Shown here piece after piece: positions 12,252-23,900 of a stretch of DNA of 64,000 nucleotides. Numbering within the stretch: position 1 is the first letter of the stretch; every line of letters starts with the position of its first letter. Origin of the DNA: Neurospora crassa OR74A (taxonomy: Eukaryota; Ascomycota; Sordariomycetes; Sordariales; Sordariaceae); contig NC_026505.1 of assembly GCF_000182925.2 (NCBI RefSeq), positions 3,472,001-3,536,000 on the forward strand, in the 5' to 3' direction. The notes below the pieces were generated by a model. That model saw nothing but the letters and a program-made list of their open reading frames with translations. It searched no databases and was not told the DNA's origin. The position numbers and the translations under genes are program-made.

Positions 12252-13766
12252 ATGGCGTTTATCCAAGATCCCCGTCTGCGTCAGCGCTGGAATCAGATCT
12301 CTCACAACGCCGAGGCGGTAACCGAGAACGCCGCCGCCGGCATCTGGACCTTCCAGCACCAATACATCACCCCCTGCCTGTCATCTCTCGCCGACTCCAT
12401 CGACAGCTGCACGAGCCTATGTCTTGGAGACCGCGAAGAGCGTGCCCGACGCGCGCGCGAGCGAGACCGCGGAGCCCACCGTACGAGGGCCGAGTATATG
12501 TTTGATTTTTACGACGACTGGGACGATGACTTTGCTGCGGATCAAGGAGCCGCCAGTGGTGGAGGAGGAGGAGGAGGAATTTTCAGCGGCTGGGGCGGCG
12601 AGGACTGGGATCGCTTACTGGCGGGGACGGGAAACGATCGGAGACATGCGGCCGGTGGTACGGGGGACGTGGTGGATCAACCGAGACGAAAGAGAGGGAT
12701 GAGCTATGGGACGAGAGGAGGACCAAGGAGGAAGGCTTCGTTGCCCGAGGACGACCCGACTGTGATTCCGAGGACGGCACCGCTGGGATTCTTGGGGCGA
12801 TTGCCCTTCAAGTTTGGCGGTACACTCAGGTACAAGCCTTCAGCGGCGAACTTGCGAGACCACCCGGGCGCTCTACTGCCTGGACAACAACAGCAGGGAG
12901 GACGCCGGCATCGAGATGAAAATGAGCCGTTGCTGGGGACAAGCTCGGAGGAGGGTGAGCATGCTCGGAACCATGAACAACATGCAAGGGAATCGCCACA
13001 GTTGAGGCCGCGCAGTAATACTGGCGAGTCAGAAGGCACATCGTCGAGCTCGTATCGATCGAGGAACGACATATTCCCAAGTGATGGCGAGGGCGATGAG
13101 GATGCGGTGCCGTTAGACGACGAATTTGCGGTCGCCCTTGGCCGTGTGGATGACGGGAGCAGTAACAGGACGAGAAGCACTAAGGGGAAACGGCCGGCGA
13201 ACAGAGATAGGGAATCAGGGATAGCGAGATCAGTGTCAAGGACTACGATAGCGTCGACCTACTCGGCCTACCGTATCGATGACACCATGATCTTCCCAAC
13301 ATCGAGTTCAGAGGATGCCCTGCCGACTCCATCGCTCGAGGATTTGCAGCGAGAGGAAGAACAGGCTGAGAGGGAAGAATATGAGGAGATTGAACGCAAG
13401 AGAAATGCTGCGTCTCGCTTGGCCGCACAGCGTGGATTGCGCAAAGAAGAGGAGGGGGCTCCCAAGCCAGAGGCAGCACTGAAATCGGGTCCGGAGCTGG
13501 AATCAAAACAAGCCGAAGTAGACCATGGACCGATCCCCGAAGAACCAACTCTGCATAAAAACAAATCACAAGATGAAACAAGGAAGAATTATGAGGATGA
13601 AATGAGGGAGACGAAGCTCCCAGCTTTTACGGAAGTCAGGAGCAATGATACTACGGTAGCCAAACAGACCCACAATGGAGGTGCGAAGGAGAGCACGACA
13701 GCCAAACTCGAGGGAAGCAACACAGAGCTCCAATTCATACCAGCACGGTTGCCTCATTTTGGATGA
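12252..13766 (+). CDS. Conserved fungal protein of unknown function (504 aa)
   Basis: This is a single-exon ORF with ATG in good context (CACTATGG). The N terminus (residues 1-60) looks folded and helical, with four cysteines. A basic stretch with EERARRARERDR follows, then an aromatic/acidic motif EYMFDFYDDWDDD at about 81-93. A Gly/Ser linker leads to GWGGEDWDRLLAGTG, then RGMSYGTRG and a conserved-looking LGFLGRLPFKFGGTLRYKPSAA patch. Residues 215-400 are low-complexity, Ser/Asp/Glu-rich, and contain ENEPLLG. The C-terminal part is Lys/Glu-rich. I have seen proteins of this shape across ascomycetes but know no function. There is no membrane segment or catalytic motif. The high charge and disorder suggest a scaffold or adaptor, which is inference only. 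Confidence 0.8.
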   Translation: MAFIQDPRLRQRWNQISHNAEAVTENAAAGIWTFQHQYITPCLSSLADSIDSCTSLCLGDREERARRARERDRGAHRTRAEYMFDFYDDWDDDFAADQGAASGGGGGGGIFSGWGGEDWDRLLAGTGNDRRHAAGGTGDVVDQPRRKRGMSYGTRGGPRRKASLPEDDPTVIPRTAPLGFLGRLPFKFGGTLRYKPSAANLRDHPGALLPGQQQQGGRRHRDENEPLLGTSSEEGEHARNHEQHARESPQLRPRSNTGESEGTSSSSYRSRNDIFPSDGEGDEDAVPLDDEFAVALGRVDDGSSNRTRSTKGKRPANRDRESGIARSVSRTTIASTYSAYRIDDTMIFPTSSSEDALPTPSLEDLQREEEQAEREEYEEIERKRNAASRLAAQRGLRKEEEGAPKPEAALKSGPELESKQAEVDHGPIPEEPTLHKNKSQDETRKNYEDEMRETKLPAFTEVRSNDTTVAKQTHNGGAKESTTAKLEGSNTELQFIPARLPHFG

Positions 13767-14866
13767 AATAACCAGGCCTCATAATGCAAGCCAGCGAACA
13801 GGGACTGGGGGCTACAAAACGGACCAAACGGTATCACAGCTCTACAAGATAGATGTTACAGTTACGACTCTTTTTACGAACCCAAAACAACGAAGGATAA
13901 TGCGGCTAATGGTTCCCCCACGACTAAATTGGTGGCTTAATTAGAAGAATGGGTTTTCTATTCGAGACGAACTGATAGAGACACGAGATGCCCGGATATT
14001 AAGAGCCAGACACATAAAAGAGGCCATCGTTGGACGGTAGTCTTAGAACGGAGTTGGGGTCCTTTTGGAGTAATCAGCTCGGGTTATGAAGTAGGTTGGT
14101 TCGAATGATAGGTTCAACTTAGGAGGGTCTGTATGATTGTCTCGATGAGTAGAAGCTTAGCTCATGACAGTAGCATGGTCAGACCTATATTAGCCTCGAA
14201 AACTGGTGTACCTGAAATACGAGGGAGAAGATGAAAGAAAAACAAAACAGCCCATCAGGGTCCAAGTGGCAGAGTGCGCACACGTATCGATAACTATAAC
14301 GGATAGATTTATGGGAGCCTAGCTTTGTCGAACCATGTGGCGATGCGTCCAACCGCGGGCCCTTGGAGATCAAAGAAGTTGAATGAACATGTCAACCATT
14401 CGCAAGTTCAATCAAAGAATGGGAAAAACCCCCAAAAAAAAGACAAGGTTCCCCGCCAAACCCGCATCCACAACATACCCCAGACTCCCCAGTCTACCCC
14501 GGACTCCACCCCTCCTCCAGGGGGGTTAGAATACGACGTTATGTATGGGAGACGTCAGCGGAACTTCATGCCAGATATCGTTGTTCATCCCAAAGTTCTT
14601 TGCGCTCGGAGTCATATATTTTGTAACTGATACAGGAACCTTTGCACCTGACAACAGTATTTGATATCAGGCTCTCCCTCCATCTCGTTTTTGCCGAGCT
14701 TCCTCCCCTTATCTACCTCCCGTCCCGAACGAACTACTTTGTGTGATACCCACCACCTACTGTGGGACAGACAACACATGCCACTGCATCCTACCACTCC
14801 TTACATTTATCCCGTACAATATCTGATCACATTTTACATTCATTGCACTTGAACTCACTAGCATCC
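13767..14866. other. Intergenic region before the NMO-family gene
   Basis: This 1.1-kb stretch between two plus-strand genes contains the first gene's 3' UTR and the next gene's promoter. It holds C-rich patches (14450-14525) and A runs. No gene is seen. Confidence 0.5.
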
Positions 14867-15958
14867 ATGACACCATCAACCACCGCGCCCACAGGGCCCA
14901 TTACAACCCATCTCACCACTCTCCTGGGGATCAAACACCCAATCATCCTCGCCGGCATGGCCCGCGTTTCTGGCGGTCCCCTCGCAGCTGCCGTCTCTAA
15001 CGCGGGCGGCCTCGGCGTCATAGGCGGTTTCATGTACACGCCCGACCAGCTGCGCTCCATCATCGCCGAGATGAAAGCCAATTTTAGCCGGCCGGACCTG
15101 CCCTTCGGCGTCGACCTGGCCCTGCCGCAGATCGGCGGCTCGGCCCGCAAGACCAACCACGACTACACAGGCGGCAAGCTGGACGAGCTCATCGACATCA
15201 CCATCGAGAGCGGCGCCAGGCTGTTTGTGTCGGCCGTGGGCGTGCCGCCCAAGCGCATCATCGACAAGCTCCACGCCAACGGGATCCTGGTCATGAACAT
15301 GGTCGGCCACCCCAAGCACGCTGTCAAGGCGCTGCAGCTCGGCGTCGACATGGTGTGCGCCCAGGGAGGGGAAGGGGGTGGACACACGGGCGACGTGGCT
15401 AACAGCGTGTTGATTCCCTCGGTGGTGGACGTGGCGAGGATGTTTAAGCCTACGATGCTGAACAAGGTATTGGGTACGACGGATCAGCCGGCGCTGGTTG
15501 TGGCGGCGGGCGGCATCGCGGATGGGCGCGGGCTGGCGAGCAGCTTGATGCAAGGGGCCGCGGGCGTCTGGGTGGGAACGAGGTTCGTGGCGAGCAAGGA
15601 GGCCAGCTGCAGCGATCAGCACAAGGAGGCGGTGGTAACATGCGGGTTTCAGGATACCGAGCGAACGCTGGTTCTGAGCGGGAGGCCCTTGAGGATGAAG
15701 ACGAACCAGTATATCGCCAAGTGGCATGCGCAGCCAGAGAAGATTGCGGAGTTGACGGAGAAGGGCATTGTGCCGATCGAGTGGGATATGGATCAAGGGA
15801 ACGAGATTGACCCGCCGCATCTGATGGGACAGGTGGCGGGGTTGGTGAAGAAGGTGCAGCCGGCTGGGGAGATTGTGGAGGAAATGGTGCAGGAGGCGGT
15901 TGAGCAGTTGAAGTTGGGACAGGCGTATTTGAATGGGGGCAGGACGAGCAAGCTATAA
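14867..15958 (+). CDS. Nitronate monooxygenase family FMN enzyme (2-nitropropane dioxygenase-like)
   Basis: The family comprises FMN-dependent TIM-barrel enzymes that oxidise alkyl nitronates such as propionate 3-nitronate; the true substrate here is unknown. The gene is intronless, 363 aa, starting at the first ATG (ATCCATGAC), which agrees with the family's N terminus. Visible motifs are HPIILAGMARVSGG with AAAVSNAGGLGVIGG (residues about 23-52), AQGGEGGGHTGDV with the probable catalytic His173, and the FMN phosphate loop VVAAGGIADGRGLASSL followed by GVWVGTRF. The C-terminal part is helical (AGEIVEEMVQEAVEQLK). The sequence differs from the classical N. crassa 2-nitropropane dioxygenase (ncd-2) as I remember it, so this is a paralogous family member. 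Codon use is strongly GC-biased in the first 700 bp. Confidence 0.9.
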   Translation: MTPSTTAPTGPITTHLTTLLGIKHPIILAGMARVSGGPLAAAVSNAGGLGVIGGFMYTPDQLRSIIAEMKANFSRPDLPFGVDLALPQIGGSARKTNHDYTGGKLDELIDITIESGARLFVSAVGVPPKRIIDKLHANGILVMNMVGHPKHAVKALQLGVDMVCAQGGEGGGHTGDVANSVLIPSVVDVARMFKPTMLNKVLGTTDQPALVVAAGGIADGRGLASSLMQGAAGVWVGTRFVASKEASCSDQHKEAVVTCGFQDTERTLVLSGRPLRMKTNQYIAKWHAQPEKIAELTEKGIVPIEWDMDQGNEIDPPHLMGQVAGLVKKVQPAGEIVEEMVQEAVEQLKLGQAYLNGGRTSKL

Positions 15959-17185
15959 GCGAGGGGAGGAGGGGGGGCAAAGGGTTGAGGATGTATTGTA
16001 TATACATGTACATTTGTTAGCCACAATCCCGTTATTTTTTCTATACTCAATGCAAGTCATGGTTGGCACCTTTCATGTTCCCTCCCACCTGTCTTCCATC
16101 TCAACTCTTCGACTGGGCCGTTGCCCATATGACACTGTATAACCCGTAACCTGGCTTTCTCACGGTATATGCATCACTTCCTGCGTCACTCCTCCCGTGA
16201 CAAGTTGTTAAGATGGCGTAGCGGTCATGGTTGTTGCCCCTCTCCTTCCGGTCCCCTTCTGGCCTCCTGTCTCCCATTCCCGTGCACACTTTACGATCTG
16301 ACCAGTGGCCAGCCCGCTTTTTCTATTTAATTGAAAATCTACACTATTTCTTCTCTTTTTCTGTTGAACTGTTCTTCTAATTGCTGTGCTCCATGCGTTG
16401 TCCTCAAGTCAGGCGAACGAACGAAGGTACAAACAATATTTTGGATGTGCTCAAAGGGGTCTGGGTGCAATTTTTTTTTTTTTTTTTTTTTCTTTTTTGA
16501 AAGAGGTAAATTACAGACCAAATGTTGTCCAATTATCATCATCGAATATTGTAGTTACAACCCAAAAGAGACGGTCTCATCATAGCTTCACCAAACAGAC
16601 AAGCGCTGCTGTCATCTGCACGTAAACCTTGGTCACGACCTCTGTCTGATCTACAGTACTACTTACCTTGGGTAGTGATCTCTCTGCTTTCCGCTAGCAA
16701 TCTATCAAGGCTCATGACAAAATTTCGTCAACTTGTGAATACTCAAATGGCGATTGAAAGGTCCGGAGGGGACATAGCAGGATGACTGTGATCTTGGCCG
16801 TGATTGGGGTTTTTGACATAAGAAACCCGCGATCAGTATATGATGAGGAAAAGGTCATTTTATCATCTTACCACGTACCCAGCTTTAGAACGTGTGGAAA
16901 GTCTCTCACAACGAAGAGCTACTCGAGCTATTACTGTAAGTCAAAAGGCCTGATCGTTTACAAGGCCTGGCGTCTCTCGAAATCCTCTCTTCTCCTGTTG
17001 CTATGCATGCCTAATGCTTGGTCCGAAGCAGCTGGATTCATATCGGCATCTGTGGCGCTCCAACTTGTCGTTTTTGCATCTGTTGATGTATCATGTTGGC
17101 AGCACCCTGGCGAGTCGCAGCCTCAACAGCACCCGGGCAAGCATGAGTGGAATGACGATGTCTTCTTTCCAGTGAGAGAATCTTT
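15959..17185. other. Convergent intergenic region, NMO-family / naa20
   Basis: It contains 3' UTRs of both genes and a T run at 16471-16491, interrupted once and continuing to 16498. A 166-codon plus-strand frame at 16782-17282 overlaps naa20 antisense and has no recognisable product. No gene is called. Confidence 0.5.
16471..16498. repeat. Poly(T) tract, 21+6 nt
   Basis: Twenty-one T, one C, then six T, on the plus strand in a convergent intergenic region. It is a simple homopolymer with no associated element. Confidence 0.85.
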
Positions 17186-17815
17186 TCACCACACATCGCT
17201 CGGGTCTACCTCGAACTTCTCGCCATTTTCCCGGATGTGCTCCTTCTTGACGTCTCTCTTCATGGGTTTGCGCATATCGTAGGCATCCTCCGACGACTTG
17301 GTCGGGTCGCTCGAGTGGTCGCCGTAGTAGTCCTTGACGGTGCGGAAGATGCTGTAGCCCATGCTCTTGTAGAATTGGATGGCCTTGTGGTTGGTGCTCC
17401 TCACAAACAGATCAACGAACCAGGCATCGTTGGCGTCAGCAGCGGCCTCTAGCTGCTCCGTAAGCATCTTGCCAATGCCCAGACGACGAGCCTCGGGCGC
17501 TACGGTGACTGCGGTGATGTGAGCGTGCCAGGGGAGGTAGTGCTCTGAGAACTTGTAGTAGTCTGGGGAGGACTCAAGTTTGCCCATGACTGTTTGTGTG
17601 TGTTAGTATACGGTAAGACAAAGAGTGATGAATAGTGAATGCTCACTGTATCCAATTATGTTGCCATGCTGATCCTCGGCGACCTGGAAGAGCGATGGCC
17701 ACTTTGCATGGTACTGCAAGTAAAATCCAAGTTCGTATGTTTCCGTAAAGGGGTCGAGGTTGCACTTTGAGAATTTGTTCAGGTCATCTGGGCGGAATTG
17801 GCGGAAGTTGGCCAT
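17186..17815 (-). CDS. naa20: N-terminal acetyltransferase B (NatB) catalytic subunit Naa20/Nat3
   Basis: It acetylates the start methionine of nascent proteins beginning Met-Asp, Met-Glu, Met-Asn or Met-Gln, on the ribosome with the auxiliary subunit Naa25. Exons are 17647-17815 and 17186-17589; a 57-bp intron (donor GTGAGC, acceptor CAG) splits the Ile codon of GYIMGK. The product is 190 aa, about the family size. GNAT features are visible: FRPDDLNKFSKCNLDPFTETY at the N terminus, HAHITAVTVAPEARRLGIG with the acetyl-CoA RxxGxG signature (RRLGIG), WFVDLFVRSTNHKAI, and YSIFRTVKDYY followed by DAYDMRKPMKRD, a NatB hallmark. The start ATG (CAAAATGGC) is the only sensible one. Confidence 0.95.
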
Positions 17816-19005
17816 TTTGTGAGTGTCTCACGAACTCTTTCCGTTCCGATGCTGTGGTGATATTTTGAGTGGAAGATATTTCCGTCGCGGGCAAAAGAAA
17901 CCAAGATGATTGTGTAGTGCCGGCTTTTAACAGACCTACGTGGCGACTACACTGCAAGCTGTTAGTGCTGTTTGCTTTGACGTCGATAGCTGCCCAACTA
18001 CTTGGACCTCCCCCAGGGGCAGGAATGCCCCACGCGTGCCAGACAACAGCCTTGTTGTCAATGCGGGGCAGACGGTACCTTACCTGCCCGTGAGGTGGCA
18101 CAGGCTCCTCCTGGATTTGAGCGAAGCCAGATGCCCGCAAGCGATTCAGTTGCCCCTGGCATGAAGCCGCAGCTGGGGAGGGGAGGGGACCCTTCAAGTT
18201 CCGCCTTCCCGTCTTGTTCCAAAGATGGATGTTTCCTTCTCGGTACTCTCGTCCGTAGTCGCTTGCCCCTGACAGTCCGAGCTTGAAGGTCAAACCGCTG
18301 GAAATCATCCAAGAGGAAATTCCAGGACCATCACACTGCACCACCTTGGAACCTCTGTCACATCACTTGCAGCTACGTACTCCTAGATAGAGATTGCTCA
18401 ATGCCCCTGGCCACGACTACGAATCACCGCCCGCGCTATCCTTCCAAGTCCCCATCCACTCTATCCACCTCAACACTTCATCACTTTCAAGGCCAAAGCA
18501 AGAGTTGCCCTTTTGCACCTCTATAGCCAAGGTGCTGTGTTCCTCATTGCTTCGAGACAACAAAAGGGAATCCGACGCACTCGCGAACATCCCTAGCATA
18601 GCCCGCAAAACAGCTTCCCCCTCACCGACCGAGACCGCCCGCCCGCCCGCCCGCCCGCCCAACAACTGCATCTCTCAACTCGTCCTACGGATTTGCGCCT
18701 GTCCCTCTACCTCCCGCTTGACAAACTCCCGTTTCATACGGCCGATCCTCTTAGCCATCTATCTTAATTATACCAACTCTCCAGTACATCGATACTGCGC
18801 TTTGTCGCCTCGCTCCGCTGTAAAGGGAATCCCCAATTAATTGGACCGCGAACAACCGACCGCGACCTGCGCCACGCACCGCCATAAGCAGACACGAGCC
18901 GTTCATCGCTCCGAACACTTCCCGCCTTGTTCGTCTACCGCAGGGGGAGTACATTAGCAAGGAAACATTGCTTTCATACAATCCAACAAAACACCAAGCC
19001 CACCC
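17816..19005. other. Divergent promoter region, naa20 / 417-aa gene
   Basis: The 1.2-kb interval is shared by two divergently transcribed genes. It contains a (CCCG)n microsatellite near 18635-18660 and pyrimidine-rich leader-like sequence. I see no gene in it. Confidence 0.5.
18635..18660. repeat. (CCCG)n microsatellite
   Basis: About six tandem copies of a 4-nt CCCG unit lie in the presumed 5' region of the next plus-strand gene. It is a simple repeat with no further structure. Confidence 0.85.
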
Positions 19006-20330
19006 ATGATGCCGCCGTCTTCACCGCAAACACCACGGCACTCGCCGTACCCCTCCATGGAGAACCTCCGTTCCGCAGCGTCCTACTCCCCGCAAGAGGG
19101 CCGCGCCCTTTCACACAAGTCGTCCTTCAACGACCCGTTAACGCCCTCGCGAAACAGCTTTAACTCCTCGGTGGGTCCCACGATGGACATTGGCATGTTT
19201 GGAAACGGAGGTATGGATAACGGCGGCGGGTTGGGTAATCTAGCGGACGAGCTAGCCGACGCCTTTTCAGACGGCGAAGACGACTACTTCGAAGGCCAAG
19301 AAGGCGAAGAGACACGCAACATGGATAGCAAAGGTGAAGAAGAGGACCTGCTCCCGACGCCCATGCCCAAGGACGGGGGTGGTATACGGGATAGCGGTGT
19401 CGACGTGGCAAGTCCCCGGAGCCGCCAGCGCGCAAGTCTAAAATCACAACTCTCACCGAACGGAAGGGGCCACCATCACCACCACCGCCGGAAGGGGAGC
19501 GAGTACGACGGAAGTGAATACGGTTCTGAGTCAGACCTAGAGCCATCCGGACTATCGCCTAGACTGGTAGAGAAGATGGCCGAGGTCGAGTCGCTTGCGC
19601 GAAGAGGCACAGAAAGCAATGGCTCAGCGGCCGACGGGGCATTTCAGCGAGTGACCGAGGGTCTCCGCGATCTAGGCTCACAAGCCGGCGTGGAAGGTGG
19701 TGCTACAAGGTTCGTTCTCAACCCACCCATCCTTCCTAAACATGTAATCAATGTATTAACCGCCCCTTTTCTGCAAATAGATTAATAACCGCCCACTCGG
19801 CCCTAACAACCCACCTAACCCACCAAACCCGACAGCTACACAGTCTCACCTTCCCGCTCCTCTCCCCACTCTCGCCCGCGCCGGACGCCGAAGCGATCGA
19901 CGAACTGCTGCCCATGCTGGTCAGCCTCTCGTCATGCATGCCGCGGCCGTCGACGGCCGCCTTCGCCCAGCTCGCCTCGCTGCACACTATCACCACGGAC
20001 CTGGTCCACACACTCAACTATTTGTCCGATACGCTGCACATGTCCAGACAAACAACGACGACAGCGACAAGAAGACTCAAGAGTGCGCGCGAATTGGTGG
20101 CGGAGCTCAAGCGCGAGGAAGAATTGAGGGAGCAAGGAGAGCGCTGGCTGAGCAGGGGTAACTGGAGCGAGAGGCTGCGGAATCGCGAGTGCGCACATGT
20201 CTGCGGCGAGGTGGTGGGCGGGTTTGAGGAGGTGTGTAATACTTGGCGGAAGAGATTGTTAGCGCAGGAAGGAGGGGGTGGTGGTGGTGCTGGGGAGGGG
20301 CCCGGGACGGCAGGGAGTGTTGAGGCTTGA
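19006..20330 (+). CDS. Conserved fungal protein of unknown function with helical C-terminal domain (417 aa)
   Basis: Two exons, 19006-19709 and 19781-20330, join across a 71-bp intron (donor GTTCGT, acceptor TAG) in an Arg codon. The N-terminal about 160 residues are disordered: Ser/Pro-rich with SP/TP sites (a possible kinase-target region), an acidic DELADAFSDGEDDYFEGQEG patch, then a His cluster (five His) before a Ser/Asp/Glu stretch. From about residue 180 the protein becomes helical (LSPRLVEKMAEVESLARRG), and exon 2 encodes an all-helical region (RLITAHSALTTHLTHQTRQL, then LKSARELVAELKREEELREQ) ending in RLRNRECAHVCGEVVGGFEEVC. The last 20 residues are Gly-rich. I do not recognise a named family; the helical part looks conserved and could mediate assembly. 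Confidence 0.75.
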
Positions 20331-20970
20331 TGAAAGAGGGAGGCAGACTTGATAATGTTGGGGTTTGGCGGTATTCTGAGATGTGGTTGTTTGGTTGGTA
20401 AGCATTCACAAATGAAGAGATTTATAACAAATCAGGTGTTTGACGATGATGAATGAAGAGAAGGGAAGGGAAGGGAAGGATTGACAATATAGAGCAAAAG
20501 CAAGAACGCGGCGCATATACTTTCAACACTTCACTTAACGTGAGGAAGAAAGTTTGTGAGCGATCTAGAGAGAAGGAGAGAGGGTAAACACTATATATGA
20601 CGACGGAATGATGACCTCAACTAACATGTCTTATATACGATACAGTAGATGGGTAAATAGAAGAAATAAAACCTGCGATCGACACTAGTCGGAGGCATTC
20701 GAAGGGACTAAACATGAGACTCTGTCAATCCTCTCACTATCTCCACTAGAAAATCCATATCCAGGGCATCATGATAACACACATTTCACGATTGTTGAGC
20801 TCGGTGACATCCATTGTACCCTTACCTTACGCCAAGTCTCCATCACCTACACATCGTCCACTCCTCACACAAGTTGATTCAGAAATTTCAATTCTTTCAA
20901 TGTATGTCTTCAGATTCTCTACGGGAAGAATAGAAAGCCTACCACCATAGATGAGACAGATCAAGACATC
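20331..20970. other. Convergent intergenic region
   Basis: It holds the 3' ends of two converging genes. A GGGAA repeat lies near 20460-20479. Nothing else is seen. Confidence 0.55.
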
Positions 20971-23900
20971 TTAGTCCGACATATCCTCGTCCGAGTCACA
21001 CTCACTTCCGCACTCGCTCTCGCACTCGCTTCCGCAGCCGTGATGGTGGTGATGGTCATCATCTTCATCCTCCTCTTCCTCCTCTTCTTCCTCCTCATCT
21101 TCGTCGGCCTTTAGGCCGTAGTCATCATAGAAGTGCGTAAGAGGCTGAACTTGAGTCTTGTAGCCAATAGCCTCAAGATTCTTGACCATGTTCTGTAAAA
21201 GTATAACTGTGAGTGACTGACATGATAGAATGACAAGAAAAGAATGGGAAAGAAAGAGGGGGGGAGGGGGGGGGCAATCTCACCTCTTCCATAATGGGAG
21301 CACAAGTAACCACAACGTTACTCTTGCCCGGCTCAAAGACAGGCAACACAATCTCCCGCAAAGCCTCGCGAATCTGATCACCCGTCACCTCACGAATGCG
21401 CGCCAGAAGCTTCTTGTTCCAACCGGGCTCCTGGCCGCGAATGACGTTGCTGACAAAGTTCTGCTGCGCCGCCGCCGTCATGGTAGCCTGCTCGTCTGCA
21501 ACAGCCAGCACCAGGCCGCTGATGGCGCCCTCAACTAGGTGCTTGTCCAGCGGCTCCTCTCCGGAAGCAATCTTGGCCACCATGTTCCTGCTGGCCTCGA
21601 TAGCCTTGCTGGCGTCGGGTGACCGGTACACGTGGAACTGGATGTAGCCCGAGTCGGACTCACGGCTAAAGTGGACGCCGTAGGCGAGACCATTGCCACG
21701 GACGGCGTTCCAAAGGGGGCCCTCGGTGGTCTCAAGGTAGGAGAGGGCGACCAGGTAGGCGGGCAAGCGAGGATCCGAGTAGGACTTGATGCCGCTGGCG
21801 GTGCTGACGCTGAAGGAGGAGTCGAGCGTGGTCATGGGGATGATGACACTGCCGAAGGAGCCCGGGGCTTTGCCCTCGTCGCTCAGCATCTGGTGCGGGC
21901 GGACAACGGGCAGGAGATCCTTGGAGGTGTCGAGGTCGGGGATCTCGGTGAAGCTGTCCCAGGCCGCGATTGGGTTGGGAAGCTTCTCGACGTGGGCTGT
22001 GACAAGGACTCTGAGGTTCTCGAAGGTGAAGAGACTACGGCGGAGTTCCTCGAACCAGGAGACGACGGTCTCGGGTTCCTTCTCGAGAAGTTTCTTTAGG
22101 CGACGGTAGTATACCGCCTTGACGAGCGTCCGCTTAGCGACAGAGTAAGATTCCGGCAGTAGATGGATGGACTGATCGACTTCGCGAGACATGACTCTGC
22201 CGTCTCTCTTGGCCTCAGGAATATCGGCAAGAGCCTTGACAACAGCGGCCTTGAGACGGACGGGATCGAAAACGATGTCAAACATCAGTGTGCGAAGCCA
22301 ACTGATCATAGTGGTGTACTTGTCGAGGTCCACCTGGAACTGCAGAGCCATACCTTCGTTATCACCAATGCGCGAGGCACTGGACAGGTGATAGCTGATG
22401 GTATCCTTCTCAAGTTGCTTGACGACGTCTTCAAACTCCATACGTTTGCCATTGCGCATAACCGGCGAGTTGAAGAAATTGTCTGCGAACAGGGGGAGGA
22501 GAGGCTTGAGCCGGTTGGGCGTCGCCGACGTTCCGATGTGCAGCGTAAGGTGTACAAAGTTGGTAGGTACGTCCTCAAACTGGATGAATAGAGGCTTAGC
22601 ACCTTGGGGTGCTGCGTCGATGATCTTTTGGGTTGAGTTATCGGTGGTTCCGAGGCTGCGGGCCTTGCCGCTTCTTGCTGTCAACGACTCAATGAAGTGG
22701 ATGGATGATGTGTCGGGAACCGGCCACTGATCAAGCACCTCGGGAGGGATAGGCTTCTCGTTGTTTTGCTTGGCCTTCTCAACCTTTTCTTTCAGTGCTT
22801 TCAGGCCCTCTTCTCCCAACTCTTCCCTCCTCTTGGCGAGACGCTCCTTCTCGGTCTTCTTGAGCTTTTTGGCGAGTTCCATCGAGGGCTTGCCTAGGAT
22901 GGACACGTGAGGTGCGTCGGAAATCCACTTCTTGAGGAAGTCACGCCACTGCTGCTCTTCCCAGCTAGCGAGGACATCGTACTCGCCCAAGGTCTGAAGT
23001 TCCCTCAGGGTAGAGCCGTCACGCTTTCCGAACAAGTAGTCGGTGATGATATTGCTGGAGTAGAACTGTTCCGAACCTTCAGCATGATACTTGATCTGAC
23101 GCAACTCACGCGAGATGCATTCCTTCATGTACTCCATATCGAGTGGCTTGGATGCAACCTCCTTCAGAAGCGAGATAAGGCGCTCCTCGACAAAGGCGAG
23201 CTTCTCGGTAGCGACACCGGTTGGCTGGAACCAGATAACGGAGTTGGGGCGAGTATCCCACCAGAAGGAAACTGAGCTGGCCAATTCCTCCTTTTCGACA
23301 ATAGTGTTCTCGATCACAGACACGGAGGAGCCGCAGAGGTATGTCAAGAGGATGTTGAGAGCCGTTGCTTGCAACTGGTCAACGCAGCTGGGACCGAAGA
23401 AGGCCACAACAATCTCGCCAGTAGACTCATCTTCCTCAGGAAACTCAACAGTCTCGACAATAGTTTCCTTCAGGGGAGGCGGTTGAGGAGAGTCGACAAA
23501 TGGGCGCTTGAAGTTAGGATTAGGAGGGGGGATGTCGTCCTTGATGCTCTCCTCAAACTTATCCAGAATGTCCAAGAGATTCTCATGGTTTGCTTCGCCG
23601 ACGATGATGACAGCCAGGTTTTGAGGTTGGTACATGGCTTTGTGGAACTCACGGATGCGGTCTGGGGTCAGCACCCTGAGGGCATCCATCATACCGCCCG
23701 TTTCGTAGCGAAATCCCACATTTTCGGGGTACAGCAACCGGCGAGCCCGCAAATCCATAAGCTCCTGACTCGAGTATTGGATGGCCTGCATCTCGGAGTA
23801 TACCACACCCGCATCATTGCCCTCACCGTCGATATGGTGAACTTCCGTCACACACGCATCGTCGGTGAGGGTAGGAAGTATGACATGCTCTAGATAGACG

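Noticed and set aside
16782-17282. 166-codon plus-strand frame near naa20
   Set aside because: It has an ATG but no recognisable content, runs antisense into the naa20 coding exon, and lies in a convergent 3' region.
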